Positions 35,837 to 45,347 of a stretch of DNA of 64,000 bases are shown piece by piece (within the stretch, counting starts at the first letter, position 1; every line of letters starts with the position of its first letter). The translations under genes and the position numbers were made by a program. The notes below the pieces were generated by a model that was not told where the DNA came from, made no database searches, and saw only the letters and a list, made by a program, of their open reading frames with translations. The DNA lies in NCBI RefSeq assembly GCF_020177335.1, contig NZ_JAIVMG010000001.1, forward strand, positions 926,259-990,258, written 5' to 3'. The stretch is from Stappia indica. GTDB taxonomy: Bacteria > Pseudomonadota > Alphaproteobacteria > Rhizobiales > Stappiaceae.

Positions 35837-36670
35837 ATGACCGTGATCGACTACGAAGCAGAATACAACAACCGGGCTCTGGTGCCCGAGCATCCGTCGC
35901 TGATCGAGGGCTGGCGCCGGGATGCGGCCGCCTACCGCAATGAAGCGAACGCGGAACTGGATATTTCCTACGAGCTTTCGCCGCGCGCCGCCTATGACCT
36001 GTTCCTGCCCGCTGGCGGACTGCCGTCACGAGGCGTCATCGCCCTGTTCCTGCATGGCGGCTACTGGCAGGCGCTCGACCGCAGCTTCTTCTCGCACATG
36101 GCGCGCGGGCCGGTGGCTCATGGCATTCCCACGGTGATCGGCAACTACGACTTGTGCCCGGATGTACGTATCGGCGACATCACCGAGGAAATCCGCCGGC
36201 TGATCGCCCATCTGTGGGACCGCTACCGCAAGCCGGTCGTCGTCTATGGCCATTCGGCTGGCGGTCACCTTACCGCCGAGATGCTGGCCACAGACTGGCG
36301 CCAGCGCGGTCTGCCGCCGCGCCTCGTGCCCGCCGGCCTTGCCATATCTGGCCTGTTCGACCTTCAGCCGCTGGTGAGCACATCGCTCAACACCAATCTC
36401 CGGCTCGACCGGCAGGAAGCCATCGCCGCCTCGCCGATTGCCCGGATCGCACCGGCCGGCACGGCCCTGATCGCGGCGGTGGGCGGCGATGAATCCTCCG
36501 AATTCCTGCGGCAATCGCGGATCATCGCCGACATCTGGGGACGCGGCGGCGTCGACACCACACTCGACATTCGCCCGGGAGAGAACCATTTCACCGTGAT
36601 CGCCCCGCTGGCCGATCCAGACAGCGACCTGACCGCCGCGCTGGTGGCCCAGGCCCGGAAGATCTGCTGA
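35837..36670 (+). CDS. Alpha/beta hydrolase, kynurenine formamidase/arylformamidase-like
   Basis: 277 residues. The oxyanion motif is FLHGGYWQALDRS, the nucleophile elbow is YGHSAGGHLT and the C-terminal His is in GENHFTVIAPL. The N-terminal 'EYNNRALVPEHPSLIEGW' is characteristic of bacterial alpha/beta hydrolases annotated as kynurenine formamidase-like or carboxylesterase. GGAG lies seven bases before the ATG. No tryptophan-breakdown gene is adjacent, so the formamidase role is not supported by context. Confidence 0.82.
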   Translation: MTVIDYEAEYNNRALVPEHPSLIEGWRRDAAAYRNEANAELDISYELSPRAAYDLFLPAGGLPSRGVIALFLHGGYWQALDRSFFSHMARGPVAHGIPTVIGNYDLCPDVRIGDITEEIRRLIAHLWDRYRKPVVVYGHSAGGHLTAEMLATDWRQRGLPPRLVPAGLAISGLFDLQPLVSTSLNTNLRLDRQEAIAASPIARIAPAGTALIAAVGGDESSEFLRQSRIIADIWGRGGVDTTLDIRPGENHFTVIAPLADPDSDLTAALVAQARKIC

Positions 36671-36813
36671 ACGCCCCCCAATTCCCCGCCGCAAAATATG
36701 ACACCGGTCAATGCACCGCCCCGTCCTCGCCGACATCGTGGTGGTCAAGCCATTGCCAAGCGGGCGCCCCGGACCTTCCGGGCTTGCCCTGCCGCCGAAA
36801 CAAGGAGCCCTTG

Positions 36814-39459
36814 ATGCGTCCCGACACCCCCGCACCGGTTCGCCTGGAAGATTACCGACCGACGGATTTCGCGATCGACACCGTGTCTCTGGACATTCGC
36901 CTCGCCCCGAAGGCGACCCAGGTGCGCGCGCGTCTTGCCATCCGGCGCCGTGACACCGCCGCGCAAGGCACCCCGCTGGTACTCGACGGCGACGAACTCG
37001 ATCTTGTCAGCCTGGCGCTCGACGGCCGTCCGCTCGCCGCTGACGAGTACACCGCCGCGCCGGACCGGCTGGAGATCCGGGCGCTGCCCGAAGGCCCCTT
37101 CGTGCTGGAGATCGAGACCCGGCTCGATCCGGATGCCAACACCAAGCTGATGGGGCTTTACCGCTCAAGCGGCACCTATTGCACCCAGTGCGAGGCCGAA
37201 GGCTTTCGCCGTATCACCTATTTCCTCGACCGGCCCGACTGCCTGTCGGTCTACACCACCCGCATCGAAGCGCGCGAAAGCGACGCCCCGGTGCTCCTGG
37301 GCAATGGCAATCCGGTGGAGGCTGGACGGATCGAGGGCACGGATCGCCACTATGCGGTCTGGCACGACCCGCACCCCAAACCCGCCTATCTGTTCGCCAT
37401 GGTCGCCGGCGACCTTGCCCGGGTCTCCGACCGCTTCACCACCGCCGACGGGCGCGATGTCGCGCTCAACATCTACGTGGAACACGGCAACGAAGGCGCC
37501 TGCGACTGGGCGATGGACAGCCTCAAGCGCTCCATGCGCTGGGATGAAGAGGTCTTCGGGCGGATCTACGATCTAGAGGTGTTCAACATCGTCGCCGTTT
37601 CCGACTTCAACATGGGCGCGATGGAGAACAAGGGGCTGAACATCTTCAACGACAAGTATGTTCTCGCCAGCCCGGACACTGCCACCGATCAGGATTACGC
37701 CGGCATCGAGGCGGTGATCGCCCATGAGTATTTCCACAACTGGACCGGCAACCGGATCACCTGCCGCGACTGGTTCCAGCTTTGCCTGAAGGAGGGGCTG
37801 ACCGTCTTCCGCGATCAGGAATTCTCTTCCGACATGCGCTCGCGCCCGGTCAAGCGCATCGCCGATGTGCGGCTGTTGAAGTCGCATCAGTTCCCCGAGG
37901 ACGCCGGCCCCCTCGCCCATCCGGTGCGCCCGCGGCTCTATCACGAGATCAACAACTTCTACACCGCCACCGTATATGAGAAGGGCGCCGAGGTGGTGCG
38001 GATGCTGAAGGCTCTTCTGGGGCCGGAGGACTTTCGCGCCGGCATGGACCTGTTCTTCGACCGGCATGACGGTGAAGCCACCACCGTGGAAGCGTTTCTC
38101 GCCTGTTTCCAGGAGGCGAGCGGCCGCGATCTTGCCCAGTTTTCCCTGTGGTACGAGCAGGCCGGTACGCCGACCCTGACGGTTGACAGCAAGTACGAGC
38201 CCGAGGCCCGGCGCTTCACCATGACGGTGCGCCAGAGCGTTCCGCCGACCCCGAAGCAATCGGCCAAGAAGCCGATGACGATCCCGCTCAAGGCAGCGCT
38301 GATCGGCCCGGACGGGACGGAGATGACCGGTTTGAGCGTCGCCGGCGCGGAAATGACCGGCGACACCCTGCACATTCGCAACCCGTCGCACATGATCGTC
38401 TTTTCCGACGTGCCGGCCCGTCCGGTGCCGTCGTTGCTGCGCGAGTTTTCCGCGCCCGTGCACCTGAAATCGGATCTGTCCGACGCGGACCTTCTGTTCC
38501 TCGCGGCCCGGGACACCGACCCGTTCAACCGCTGGCAGGCGTTGCAGTCGGTGGCGCTCAGTGCGCTGATCAAAGCGACCCAGGCCGCCGCCAGCCAACG
38601 GCCGATCACGGTCGATCCGGCGCTGGTGGAGGCGTTCGGCGCCAACATCGCCGATGACAGCCTCGATCCGGCCTTCCGCGCGCTCTGCCTGCAGTTACCT
38701 GGCGAAACGGACCTTGCCCGCGAAATCGGCAAGGACGTCGATCCGGAGGCGATCTGTCAGGCACGGCGACAGGTGCGGGCAACCATCGCCGACGCACTGG
38801 CCGAGACCATGCTGGCCACCTACACCGCCATGACCAGCCCCGGACCGTTCTCCCCCGATGCGGCGGCGAGCGGGCGCCGCGCCCTGCGCAACGTGCTGCT
38901 GGAGTATCTCGGCCATGGAACAGGCGGGCAGGATGGCACCTTGGCACAGGCCCATTTCGATGCTGCCGACAACATGACGGACCGGGCGGCGGCGCTCGGG
39001 GTTCTCGTCCACGCCCGGCTGCCCGGACATGAGGAGGCGCTTGCCGCATTCGCGGACCGGCATGCAGGCACGCCGCTGGCCCTAGACAAGTGGTTCACCA
39101 TCCAGGCCACCGCCCCCTTTGGCGATGCGCTGGAAACGGTGAAGCGGCTGACCGCCCACCCCGGCTTCTCGATGGGCAATCCGAACCGGGTTCGGGCTCT
39201 GATCGGCGCCTTCGCCACCGGCAACCAGAGCCAGTTCAACCAGGCCGATGGCGCCGGCTTCGACTATCTGGCCGAGGTTGTGCTTGGCCTCGACAAGACC
39301 AATCCGCAGGTGGCCGCGCGTCTTGCGTCGGCGTTCCGTTCCTGGCGGGCGCTCGAACCGGAACGGCAGGCCCGGGCGGAGGCGGCGCTGCGCCATGTGG
39401 CCGCCACCGGCGAGCTGTCGCCGGATGTGCGCGACATCGTCGACCGTTGCTTGCAATAG
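36814..39459 (+). CDS. pepN: Aminopeptidase N (M1 zinc metallopeptidase)
   Basis: An 881-residue cytoplasmic exopeptidase that trims N-terminal residues from peptides. The substrate-anchoring motif GAMEN is at 268-272. The zinc site is H304-EYF-H308 with third ligand E327 (LKEGLTVF). The start MRPDTPAPVRLEDYRPTDF and full length match the proteobacterial PepN type with a long helical C-terminal domain. ATG 36814 is preceded by AAGGAG; the upstream ATG at 36784 is out of the conserved region. A strong terminator follows. Confidence 0.95.
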   Translation: MRPDTPAPVRLEDYRPTDFAIDTVSLDIRLAPKATQVRARLAIRRRDTAAQGTPLVLDGDELDLVSLALDGRPLAADEYTAAPDRLEIRALPEGPFVLEIETRLDPDANTKLMGLYRSSGTYCTQCEAEGFRRITYFLDRPDCLSVYTTRIEARESDAPVLLGNGNPVEAGRIEGTDRHYAVWHDPHPKPAYLFAMVAGDLARVSDRFTTADGRDVALNIYVEHGNEGACDWAMDSLKRSMRWDEEVFGRIYDLEVFNIVAVSDFNMGAMENKGLNIFNDKYVLASPDTATDQDYAGIEAVIAHEYFHNWTGNRITCRDWFQLCLKEGLTVFRDQEFSSDMRSRPVKRIADVRLLKSHQFPEDAGPLAHPVRPRLYHEINNFYTATVYEKGAEVVRMLKALLGPEDFRAGMDLFFDRHDGEATTVEAFLACFQEASGRDLAQFSLWYEQAGTPTLTVDSKYEPEARRFTMTVRQSVPPTPKQSAKKPMTIPLKAALIGPDGTEMTGLSVAGAEMTGDTLHIRNPSHMIVFSDVPARPVPSLLREFSAPVHLKSDLSDADLLFLAARDTDPFNRWQALQSVALSALIKATQAAASQRPITVDPALVEAFGANIADDSLDPAFRALCLQLPGETDLAREIGKDVDPEAICQARRQVRATIADALAETMLATYTAMTSPGPFSPDAAASGRRALRNVLLEYLGHGTGGQDGTLAQAHFDAADNMTDRAAALGVLVHARLPGHEEALAAFADRHAGTPLALDKWFTIQATAPFGDALETVKRLTAHPGFSMGNPNRVRALIGAFATGNQSQFNQADGAGFDYLAEVVLGLDKTNPQVAARLASAFRSWRALEPERQARAEAALRHVAATGELSPDVRDIVDRCLQ

Positions 39460-39486
39460 GCCTGACGAACTCAATTTGACGCTGCG

Positions 39487-39536
39487 TCCCGCCGGATTTT
39501 GCGCCGATGCGCAAAGCCCGGCGGGATTTACTTTTG
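39487..39536 (+). terminator. Intrinsic terminator of pepN
   Basis: TCCCGCCGG plus TTTTGCGC pairs with GCGCAAA plus CCGGCGGGA, with a small mismatch, and is followed by TTTACTTTTG. It begins 28 bp after the pepN stop. Confidence 0.85.
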
Positions 39537-39537
39537 A

Positions 39538-39545
39538 TTAACCAT
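39538..39545 (+). promoter_or_regulatory. Possible CtrA half-site (TTAACCAT) before the PAS kinase gene
   Basis: The octamer TTAACCAT is the known half-site recognised by the cell-cycle regulator CtrA in alphaproteobacteria. It sits in an AT-rich gap, about 125 bp upstream of a PleC-like kinase gene. No second half at the usual 7-bp spacing is present, so this is only suggestive. Confidence 0.3.
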
Positions 39546-39669
39546 ATTTTTCCTGAGAGACTCTAGACAAATCAGACGAATACGATTCAAATGAAATTGA
39601 TTCGAGGGCGCCTCGCGCTCACCTTTGCGGCTAATTTGCGGCTTAATCGACACATCGGGAGCTACCACG

Positions 39670-42009
39670 ATGGCGCGCGCCTTTGTCGGCACTGCGTCCG
39701 CGCGTCGATTCGCGGACTTGATCCGGAAACACCGGAACAGTAAGTCGCTGACCGGCCACATCCGCTTGCTGGCCCAGCCAGCCTATCAGCGCCTGTTACT
39801 CGCCGAACCGATCTTCCGCCGCACCATTCCGATCCTGTGCGTCGTCTTCGTGGCCACCCTTGCCGTCTATCGCGCGCTCATCCTGTCCTATGAGCATCAG
39901 GAGACCGACCGGCGCGCGCAGGACGACCTGACGATGATCGCCACCACCCTGGCCGCCCGTCTCAGCCTGTCCGAAACCGCCCTGCCCGAACAGGGCTTCC
40001 GCACCGCGCTTCAGGCAGAGCTCGCCGACAGCCTGCCACCGCGCGCCACCAGCGACGCACGCCAGATCCTGGTCGCCGATCCGGATGGCAAGGTGGTTGC
40101 CAGCGCACCGATCCGCACCGATTGGGAAGGAATGCTTCTCGCCGACATTCTCGGCGCCGGGCAGCCGCTGACCGTCTTCGGTGCCCGCGCCGGCGTACTG
40201 ACGATTGCTGCCGACACCGACGAGGAGGCCTATGCCACCGTCCACCACCTGAACGGCCGGCTCGGCATGGTGGCGCTGACCCAGCCCAAGGACATGATCT
40301 TCGCCGACTGGCGCGCCAGCGTCTCGGCCAATGTCACCTTGTTTGTCGGCACCGCCTCGGTGCTGCTGGTGCTAATCTACGCCTTCTTCGCCCAGGCAAC
40401 GCGGGCCGAACAGGCGGACCAGATTTACGCCGCGACCCGGGCGCGCATCGACCTGGCGCTGAGCCGGGGGCGCTGCGGCCTGTTCGACTGGGATCTGTCG
40501 CGCGGCCGCATCTTCTGGTCGGCCTCGCTCTATGAAATGCTGGGCATGCCCGCGCGGGACGATATTCTCGGGTTTGCCGAGATTTCCGCCCTCACCCACC
40601 CGGACGACGTCGATCTCTACAAGCTGGCGGAAAGCCTGCTGGAGACCGGCGAGACCACCGTCGACCAGATGTTCCGCATGCGCCATGCCAATGGCGAATG
40701 GGTCTGGCTCAGGGCCCGGGCGGAGGTGCAGAGCGAGCCGGGGATTTCCGAGCCGCACCTGATCGGCATCTGCATCGACGTCACCGAGCAGAAGCAGCTC
40801 GCCGAGCAGAGCCGCACCGCGGACCTGCGCCTGCGCGATGCGATCGAGACGATTTCCGAGGCCTTCGTTCTGTGGGACACGGAAAACCGGCTAGTGATGT
40901 GCAACTCCAACTACCAGACCCTGCACAACCTGCCAAACGCGGCGATCCGGGCTGGAACGCCCTATGCGCAGGTCATGGCCTCCGCCCGCCAGACGGTGGT
41001 GTCGGCAAGCCCGACCATCGGCAGCGACGGCAGCGATCCCTCCTCCAGCTACGAGGCTCAGCTTGCCGACGGGCGCTGGCTGCAGATTTCCGAACGGCGC
41101 ACCAAGGACGGCGGTTTCGTCTCCGTCGGCACCGACATCACCGCCCTGAAGCGGCATGAGGAAAAGCTGATGGAGAGCGAACGCCGGCTGATGGCCACGG
41201 TCGCGGACCTCCGCCAGTCGCGGCAGAAACTTGAGGTTCAGGCGCAGCAACTGGTCGAGCTTGCCGAGAAATACTCCGAGGAGAAGACCAAGGCCGAGGA
41301 GGCCAATCAGGCCAAGTCCGAATTCCTCGCCAACATCTCACACGAACTGCGCACGCCGCTGAACGCCATCATCGGCTTTTCCGAGATCATGGATCAGGGC
41401 ATGTTCGGCCCGCTCGGCTCCGACAAGTATCGGGAATACTGCACCGACATTCACGACAGTGGCCGCTACCTGCTGAATGTGATCAACGACATTCTCGACA
41501 TGTCGAAGATCGAGGCCGGGCGCATGGAGCTGAAGCGCGAAGAGGTCGACCTCGTCAGCATCGCCGCCGATGCCACCCGTATCATCTCCGCCGCCGCTGC
41601 GGAAAAGACCATCACCGTGGAGCGTCAGACAGAGGACAACCTCGCCCTTGTCGGCGACCGCCGGGCGATCAAGCAGGTGCTGTTGAACCTGCTCGCCAAT
41701 GCGGTGAAATTCACCCCCGATGGCGGCTCGGTCACCCTCGATGCCCGCCGGGATACCGACGGCAAGGCGGTTACCGTCACCATCTCCGACAATGGCATCG
41801 GCATCCGCCAGACCGACATCGCCCGGCTCGCCAAGCCGTTTGTCCAGGTCGAGAACCAGTTCACCAAGACCCACAAGGGCTCGGGCCTCGGCCTTGCCAT
41901 CGCCCAGTCTCTGGTGAAGATGCATGGCGGCGACATGGTCATCCAGTCGGAAGTGGGCAAGGGCACCCGCGTGACCGTGTCCCTGCCGGTCCACCCGCAG
42001 GACGCCTGA
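39670..42009 (+). CDS. PAS-domain sensor histidine kinase, PleC/DivJ-like
   Basis: 779 residues. Helices at about 52-72 and 221-241 bracket a 150-residue periplasmic region. Two PAS domains follow (about 262-375 and 390-495), then a coiled coil (500-545). The phospho-accepting His558 is in NISHELRTPLNAIIGFSEIM. The segment 'GMFGPLGSDKYREYCTDIHDSG' is typical of the PleC/DivJ/PdhS group that controls cell-cycle phosphorelay. The ATPase domain has NLLANAVKFTPDGG, ISDNGIGI and HKGSGLGLAIAQSL. GGGAG lies eight bases before ATG 39670. The stop codon lies within a 23-bp direct repeat at the edge of an inserted element. Partner DivK or CtrA-pathway genes are not nearby. Confidence 0.88.
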   Translation: MARAFVGTASARRFADLIRKHRNSKSLTGHIRLLAQPAYQRLLLAEPIFRRTIPILCVVFVATLAVYRALILSYEHQETDRRAQDDLTMIATTLAARLSLSETALPEQGFRTALQAELADSLPPRATSDARQILVADPDGKVVASAPIRTDWEGMLLADILGAGQPLTVFGARAGVLTIAADTDEEAYATVHHLNGRLGMVALTQPKDMIFADWRASVSANVTLFVGTASVLLVLIYAFFAQATRAEQADQIYAATRARIDLALSRGRCGLFDWDLSRGRIFWSASLYEMLGMPARDDILGFAEISALTHPDDVDLYKLAESLLETGETTVDQMFRMRHANGEWVWLRARAEVQSEPGISEPHLIGICIDVTEQKQLAEQSRTADLRLRDAIETISEAFVLWDTENRLVMCNSNYQTLHNLPNAAIRAGTPYAQVMASARQTVVSASPTIGSDGSDPSSSYEAQLADGRWLQISERRTKDGGFVSVGTDITALKRHEEKLMESERRLMATVADLRQSRQKLEVQAQQLVELAEKYSEEKTKAEEANQAKSEFLANISHELRTPLNAIIGFSEIMDQGMFGPLGSDKYREYCTDIHDSGRYLLNVINDILDMSKIEAGRMELKREEVDLVSIAADATRIISAAAAEKTITVERQTEDNLALVGDRRAIKQVLLNLLANAVKFTPDGGSVTLDARRDTDGKAVTVTISDNGIGIRQTDIARLAKPFVQVENQFTKTHKGSGLGLAIAQSLVKMHGGDMVIQSEVGKGTRVTVSLPVHPQDA

Positions 42010-42017
42010 GGCGTCCC
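41995..42017. repeat. Left flanking direct repeat of element copy B
   Basis: This 23-bp segment contains the palindrome GGACGCC-TGA-GGCGTCC, whose centre is the kinase stop codon. It recurs exactly at 42290-42312, and the identity extends 3 bp further left (CAC). Confidence 0.85.
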
Positions 42018-42289
42018 CAAACAGCTGACAAAAGGCTACGGCACTTTCCGCGTCATTCCGGGCAAGCCTCAAGCGCGACCCAGGATCGGAGAGCCAGAAG
42101 ACTGGCATTTCCAATAGACTGGAACCGAAAGGCCGTGCCTCCCCGATCCCGGCTCGGGGGCCGGGAGGACGCCGAGGCGCGGGGCAACGACTTCCACCAT
42201 ACGCAGGAGCTCCGTCATCCCCGATCCCCGCATGATAGACGAGTTCACCGCAATGAGTTGATGACGCACTGAAAGGGCTTTGTCATCAC
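42018..42289. mobile_element. Intergenic mobile element, copy B (non-autonomous, MITE-like)
   Basis: A 272-bp non-coding insertion between the convergent kinase and glnE genes. The left end GCTGACAAAAGGC (42024) and right end AAAGGGCTTTGTCATCAC carry an imperfect terminal inverted repeat (TGACAAA). The core has long similarity to 26308-26403 and shares GGAGGACGCCGAG with the tandem units of copy A. It is flanked by an exact 23-bp direct repeat. No protein is encoded. Confidence 0.75.
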
Positions 42290-42312
42290 CCGCAGGACGC
42301 CTGAGGCGTCCC
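42290..42312. repeat. Right flanking direct repeat of element copy B
   Basis: An exact copy of 41995-42017, including a second copy of the kinase stop codon and its surrounding palindrome, 50 bp before the glnE stop. Confidence 0.85.
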
Positions 42313-42362
42313 GCCGCGCGTCCTGCCAATCAGCCGCACTTCCAGTCCAGCCAGTCGCTGGT

Positions 42363-45347
42363 TCAGCCGGTCGCTTCCTTCTCCGCTTTCACCGGACCGA
42401 CGATCCGCTCGAAACAGGCGCGGACGTCCCCTTGCATTTCCGCCAGGCGATGTTCCAGATGGGCGAAATCCGGTGCCTCGCCAGCATGAACCAGGAGATC
42501 GCGCACGCCTTTGGGCACCTCTTCGGCCCTGAACCGGCCTTCCAGCGCCAGACGCTGCACCTGGGTCAATGCATGATAGGTCCGGCCGGCCGGCAGCAGC
42601 ACTTCCGCATCCTCCGGCGCCAGGAAGCCGGAACGCAGGCAGCGTTCCAGCGCGGTTTCGGTGGTCTGTGACAGGATGCCGGAATCCGCGGCAGCGTTGA
42701 CCAGTTGCAGGAACTGGGCAATGAACTCGATGTCGACCAGACCGCCGGCGACCTGCTTCAGATCCCAGATGTCCTTGCTGCCCTTCTCCGCTTCGATCCG
42801 GGCGCGCATCGCCGCCACCTCGCCGGCCACCGCCGCACGGTCGCGCGGCCGGGCCAGCGTCTCGCGAATGGTGGCCTCGATCCGGGACTGGAACGCCGGG
42901 GTGGAAGCGCAGATCACGCGGGCACGGGTCAGCGCCATGTGCTCCCAGGTCCAGGCATCCTTGACCTGATAGTCCTCGAAGGCGGAAAGGCGGGTGGCCA
43001 GCGGCCCGGCATTGCCCGAGGGCCGCAGGCGGAAATCGACCTCGTAAAGCCGCCCTTCGGCGGTCGGCGCGGAGAGCGCCGCCACCAGCCGCTGGGTCAG
43101 GCGAATGAAATACTGCCCCGGTGCCATCGGCCGCTTGCCGTCGGTCGCGGTCACCGCCTCGTCATGCTCATAGAGCAGGATCAGGTCGAGATCGGACGAG
43201 GCGGTCATCTCCCGCCCGCCGAGCTTGCCCATGGCCAGCACTGCCCAGTCCGCGCCGGGCAGACGTCCGTGGTTCTCCGCCACATGGTCGATCACATGCG
43301 GCAGCAGGCCGGCGACGATCTGCTCCGCCAACCGGGCCAGCGCCTCGCCCACCTGATTGGGAGTGAGAGTATCGGAGAGAAGCCGCAGGCCGATCAGGAA
43401 CTGTTGTTCCTGGGCGAAGATCCGCGCCCGATCGAGCGCGTCCTCGTAGAAACGAGCCAGCTTCAAGGTCCGCTCCAGACCGGCGGCAAATTCCGGCGAG
43501 GTCGGCATCGGCCCGAAAAACGCCGGATCCAGCACCGCGTCGAGCACATGCACCCGCCGCGACACCACTTCGGCCAGGCGCGGCGCCGCGCCCATCACCG
43601 TTGCCAACAGCTTCAGGAGTTGCGGATTGGAGCGCAGCAGGGAGAAGAGCTGCACACCGGCCGGAAGTTTCGACAGGAAGCCATCGAAGGCAAGCAGTGC
43701 CTGATCGGCATTGTCGGTGCCGGCCAGTGCGTCAAGCAACACCGGATGCAGCTCGGTGAGCCGTTCGCGGGCCTTGGACGAGCGCACCGCCGGATAGCGG
43801 CCGAAATGCCAGGCGCGGATGATCCGCGCCGCCTCGCGCGGGCGCTTGTAGCCGAGCCGCGACAGGGTCTCCAGGGTGCCCGGGTCGTCATCGTCGCCGG
43901 TGAACACCAGATTGCCGAGTTCAGACGCCAGTTCCGGCTCGTTCTCGAACAGCGCCGAATAGTGGGTCTGCACCGTCGACAACTGAGCACGCAACGCCGC
44001 TTCGAATTTCGCCAGATCGGCAAAGCCCATCAGCCGCGCCACCCGCATCCGCTCGGCGTCGTCGGCGGGGAGGATGTGGGTCTGCTCGTCGTTGAGCATC
44101 TGGATGCGGTGTTCCACATGGCGCAGGAACACATAGGCGGCGGTCAGCTCGTCGCGGGTCTCACCGGAAATCCACTCCAGCTCCGCCAGGGTCGCCAGCG
44201 TCTCCAGCGTGCGCTTGCCGCGCAGTTCGGTAAGCCGCCCGCCGGCGATCAGTTGCTGCGTCTGGGCGAAGAACTCCACCTCACGGATGCCGCCGCGCCC
44301 GAGCTTGACGTTGTGGCCGGCAACGGCGATCTGACCATGGCCCTTGTGCACATGGATCTGACGCTTGATCGAGTGCACATCGGCTATCGAGGCATAGTCG
44401 AGATACTTGCGCCAGATGAACGGGGCAATCTCCTTCAGGAACGCCTCGCCCGCCGGCACATCGCCGGCACAGGCCCGCGCCTTGATCAGCGCCGCCCGCT
44501 CCCAGTTCTGACCAAGGCTTTCGTAGTAAACTAGGGCCGCCGGGATCGACATGGCCAGCGGCGTGGCCCCCGGGTCCGGCCGCAGCCTGAGATCCGTGCG
44601 GAACACGTAGCCCTCCGCCGTACGGTCGCCCATGATCTTGACCAGCCGCTTGGTCAGGCGGACGAATTCCACCGGCGCCTCGGCGCCGCCGGTGATCGGC
44701 GCATGCTCAGGATCATAAAGGACGATCAGATCGATGTCGGAGGAGTAATTCAGCTCGAAGGCGCCGTATTTGCCCATGGCGAGGGCCACGAAACCGCACC
44801 CCTTTTCCGGCCGATCCGGATCATTTGGGGCGAAGCGACCGCGCCGTTCAAGATCCCACAGGCAAAAGCGGATCGCGGCGGTCAGCGCCGCATCGGCGAA
44901 GCCGCTGAGCGCGGCGGTCACCGCCGTCAGGTCGAGCGCCCCGCCGATATCCGCCAGCCCGAGGGTCAGCGCCAGATCCTTCTTCAGCGCGCGCAGGCGC
45001 GCCATCAGGTCCCCCTCCTCCTCGCAGCGCAGCGCTTCGGCCGCCGCAATCAGCGATCGCACGCGCTCGGCCGGCACGCTGGTGAGGATCTCCCCAAGGC
45101 GCGGCGGATCGGAGCAGGCAAGATCGCGCAAGTAGGGCGCGTTCGACAGCACGCCGCCGAGGAAGGTTTCCGCCTTGTGCCGGCTTTCCTTACCGTCCAG
45201 CATGGCCAGCGCCGGCTCCAGATCGGCAAGGGTCGCCTCGGCCACCGCCGCGTCCCGCGCCTCCGGCAGGACGGTCAGCGCCGCCATCAAGGGCGCCATC
45301 GCACCCGCACCTTGCGTCTCACCCACCATCTCCAACGCCACCTTCAT
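42363..45347 (-). CDS. glnE: Bifunctional glutamine synthetase adenylyltransferase/deadenylylase
   Basis: A 994-residue cytoplasmic regulator of nitrogen assimilation. GlnE adds AMP to glutamine synthetase when nitrogen is plentiful and removes it when scarce, under control of PII. Both nucleotidyltransferase domains keep the G(G/A)...D-x-D pattern: 'MGKYGAFELNYSSDIDLIVLYD' in the N-terminal half and 'MGKLGGREMTASSDLDLILLYE' in the C-terminal half. The start overlaps the upstream kinase gene by 29 bp; ATG codons at 45347 and 45329 are both possible. It is last in the leftward run degP - response regulator - kinase - glnE, an order common in Rhizobiales. Confidence 0.95.
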   Translation of the reverse strand: MKVALEMVGETQGAGAMAPLMAALTVLPEARDAAVAEATLADLEPALAMLDGKESRHKAETFLGGVLSNAPYLRDLACSDPPRLGEILTSVPAERVRSLIAAAEALRCEEEGDLMARLRALKKDLALTLGLADIGGALDLTAVTAALSGFADAALTAAIRFCLWDLERRGRFAPNDPDRPEKGCGFVALAMGKYGAFELNYSSDIDLIVLYDPEHAPITGGAEAPVEFVRLTKRLVKIMGDRTAEGYVFRTDLRLRPDPGATPLAMSIPAALVYYESLGQNWERAALIKARACAGDVPAGEAFLKEIAPFIWRKYLDYASIADVHSIKRQIHVHKGHGQIAVAGHNVKLGRGGIREVEFFAQTQQLIAGGRLTELRGKRTLETLATLAELEWISGETRDELTAAYVFLRHVEHRIQMLNDEQTHILPADDAERMRVARLMGFADLAKFEAALRAQLSTVQTHYSALFENEPELASELGNLVFTGDDDDPGTLETLSRLGYKRPREAARIIRAWHFGRYPAVRSSKARERLTELHPVLLDALAGTDNADQALLAFDGFLSKLPAGVQLFSLLRSNPQLLKLLATVMGAAPRLAEVVSRRVHVLDAVLDPAFFGPMPTSPEFAAGLERTLKLARFYEDALDRARIFAQEQQFLIGLRLLSDTLTPNQVGEALARLAEQIVAGLLPHVIDHVAENHGRLPGADWAVLAMGKLGGREMTASSDLDLILLYEHDEAVTATDGKRPMAPGQYFIRLTQRLVAALSAPTAEGRLYEVDFRLRPSGNAGPLATRLSAFEDYQVKDAWTWEHMALTRARVICASTPAFQSRIEATIRETLARPRDRAAVAGEVAAMRARIEAEKGSKDIWDLKQVAGGLVDIEFIAQFLQLVNAAADSGILSQTTETALERCLRSGFLAPEDAEVLLPAGRTYHALTQVQRLALEGRFRAEEVPKGVRDLLVHAGEAPDFAHLEHRLAEMQGDVRACFERIVGPVKAEKEATG

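Noticed and set aside
42018..42289. A small RNA gene in the kinase-glnE gap
   Set aside because: The stretch is better explained as an inserted repeat, because it matches another intergenic locus and is bounded by direct repeats.
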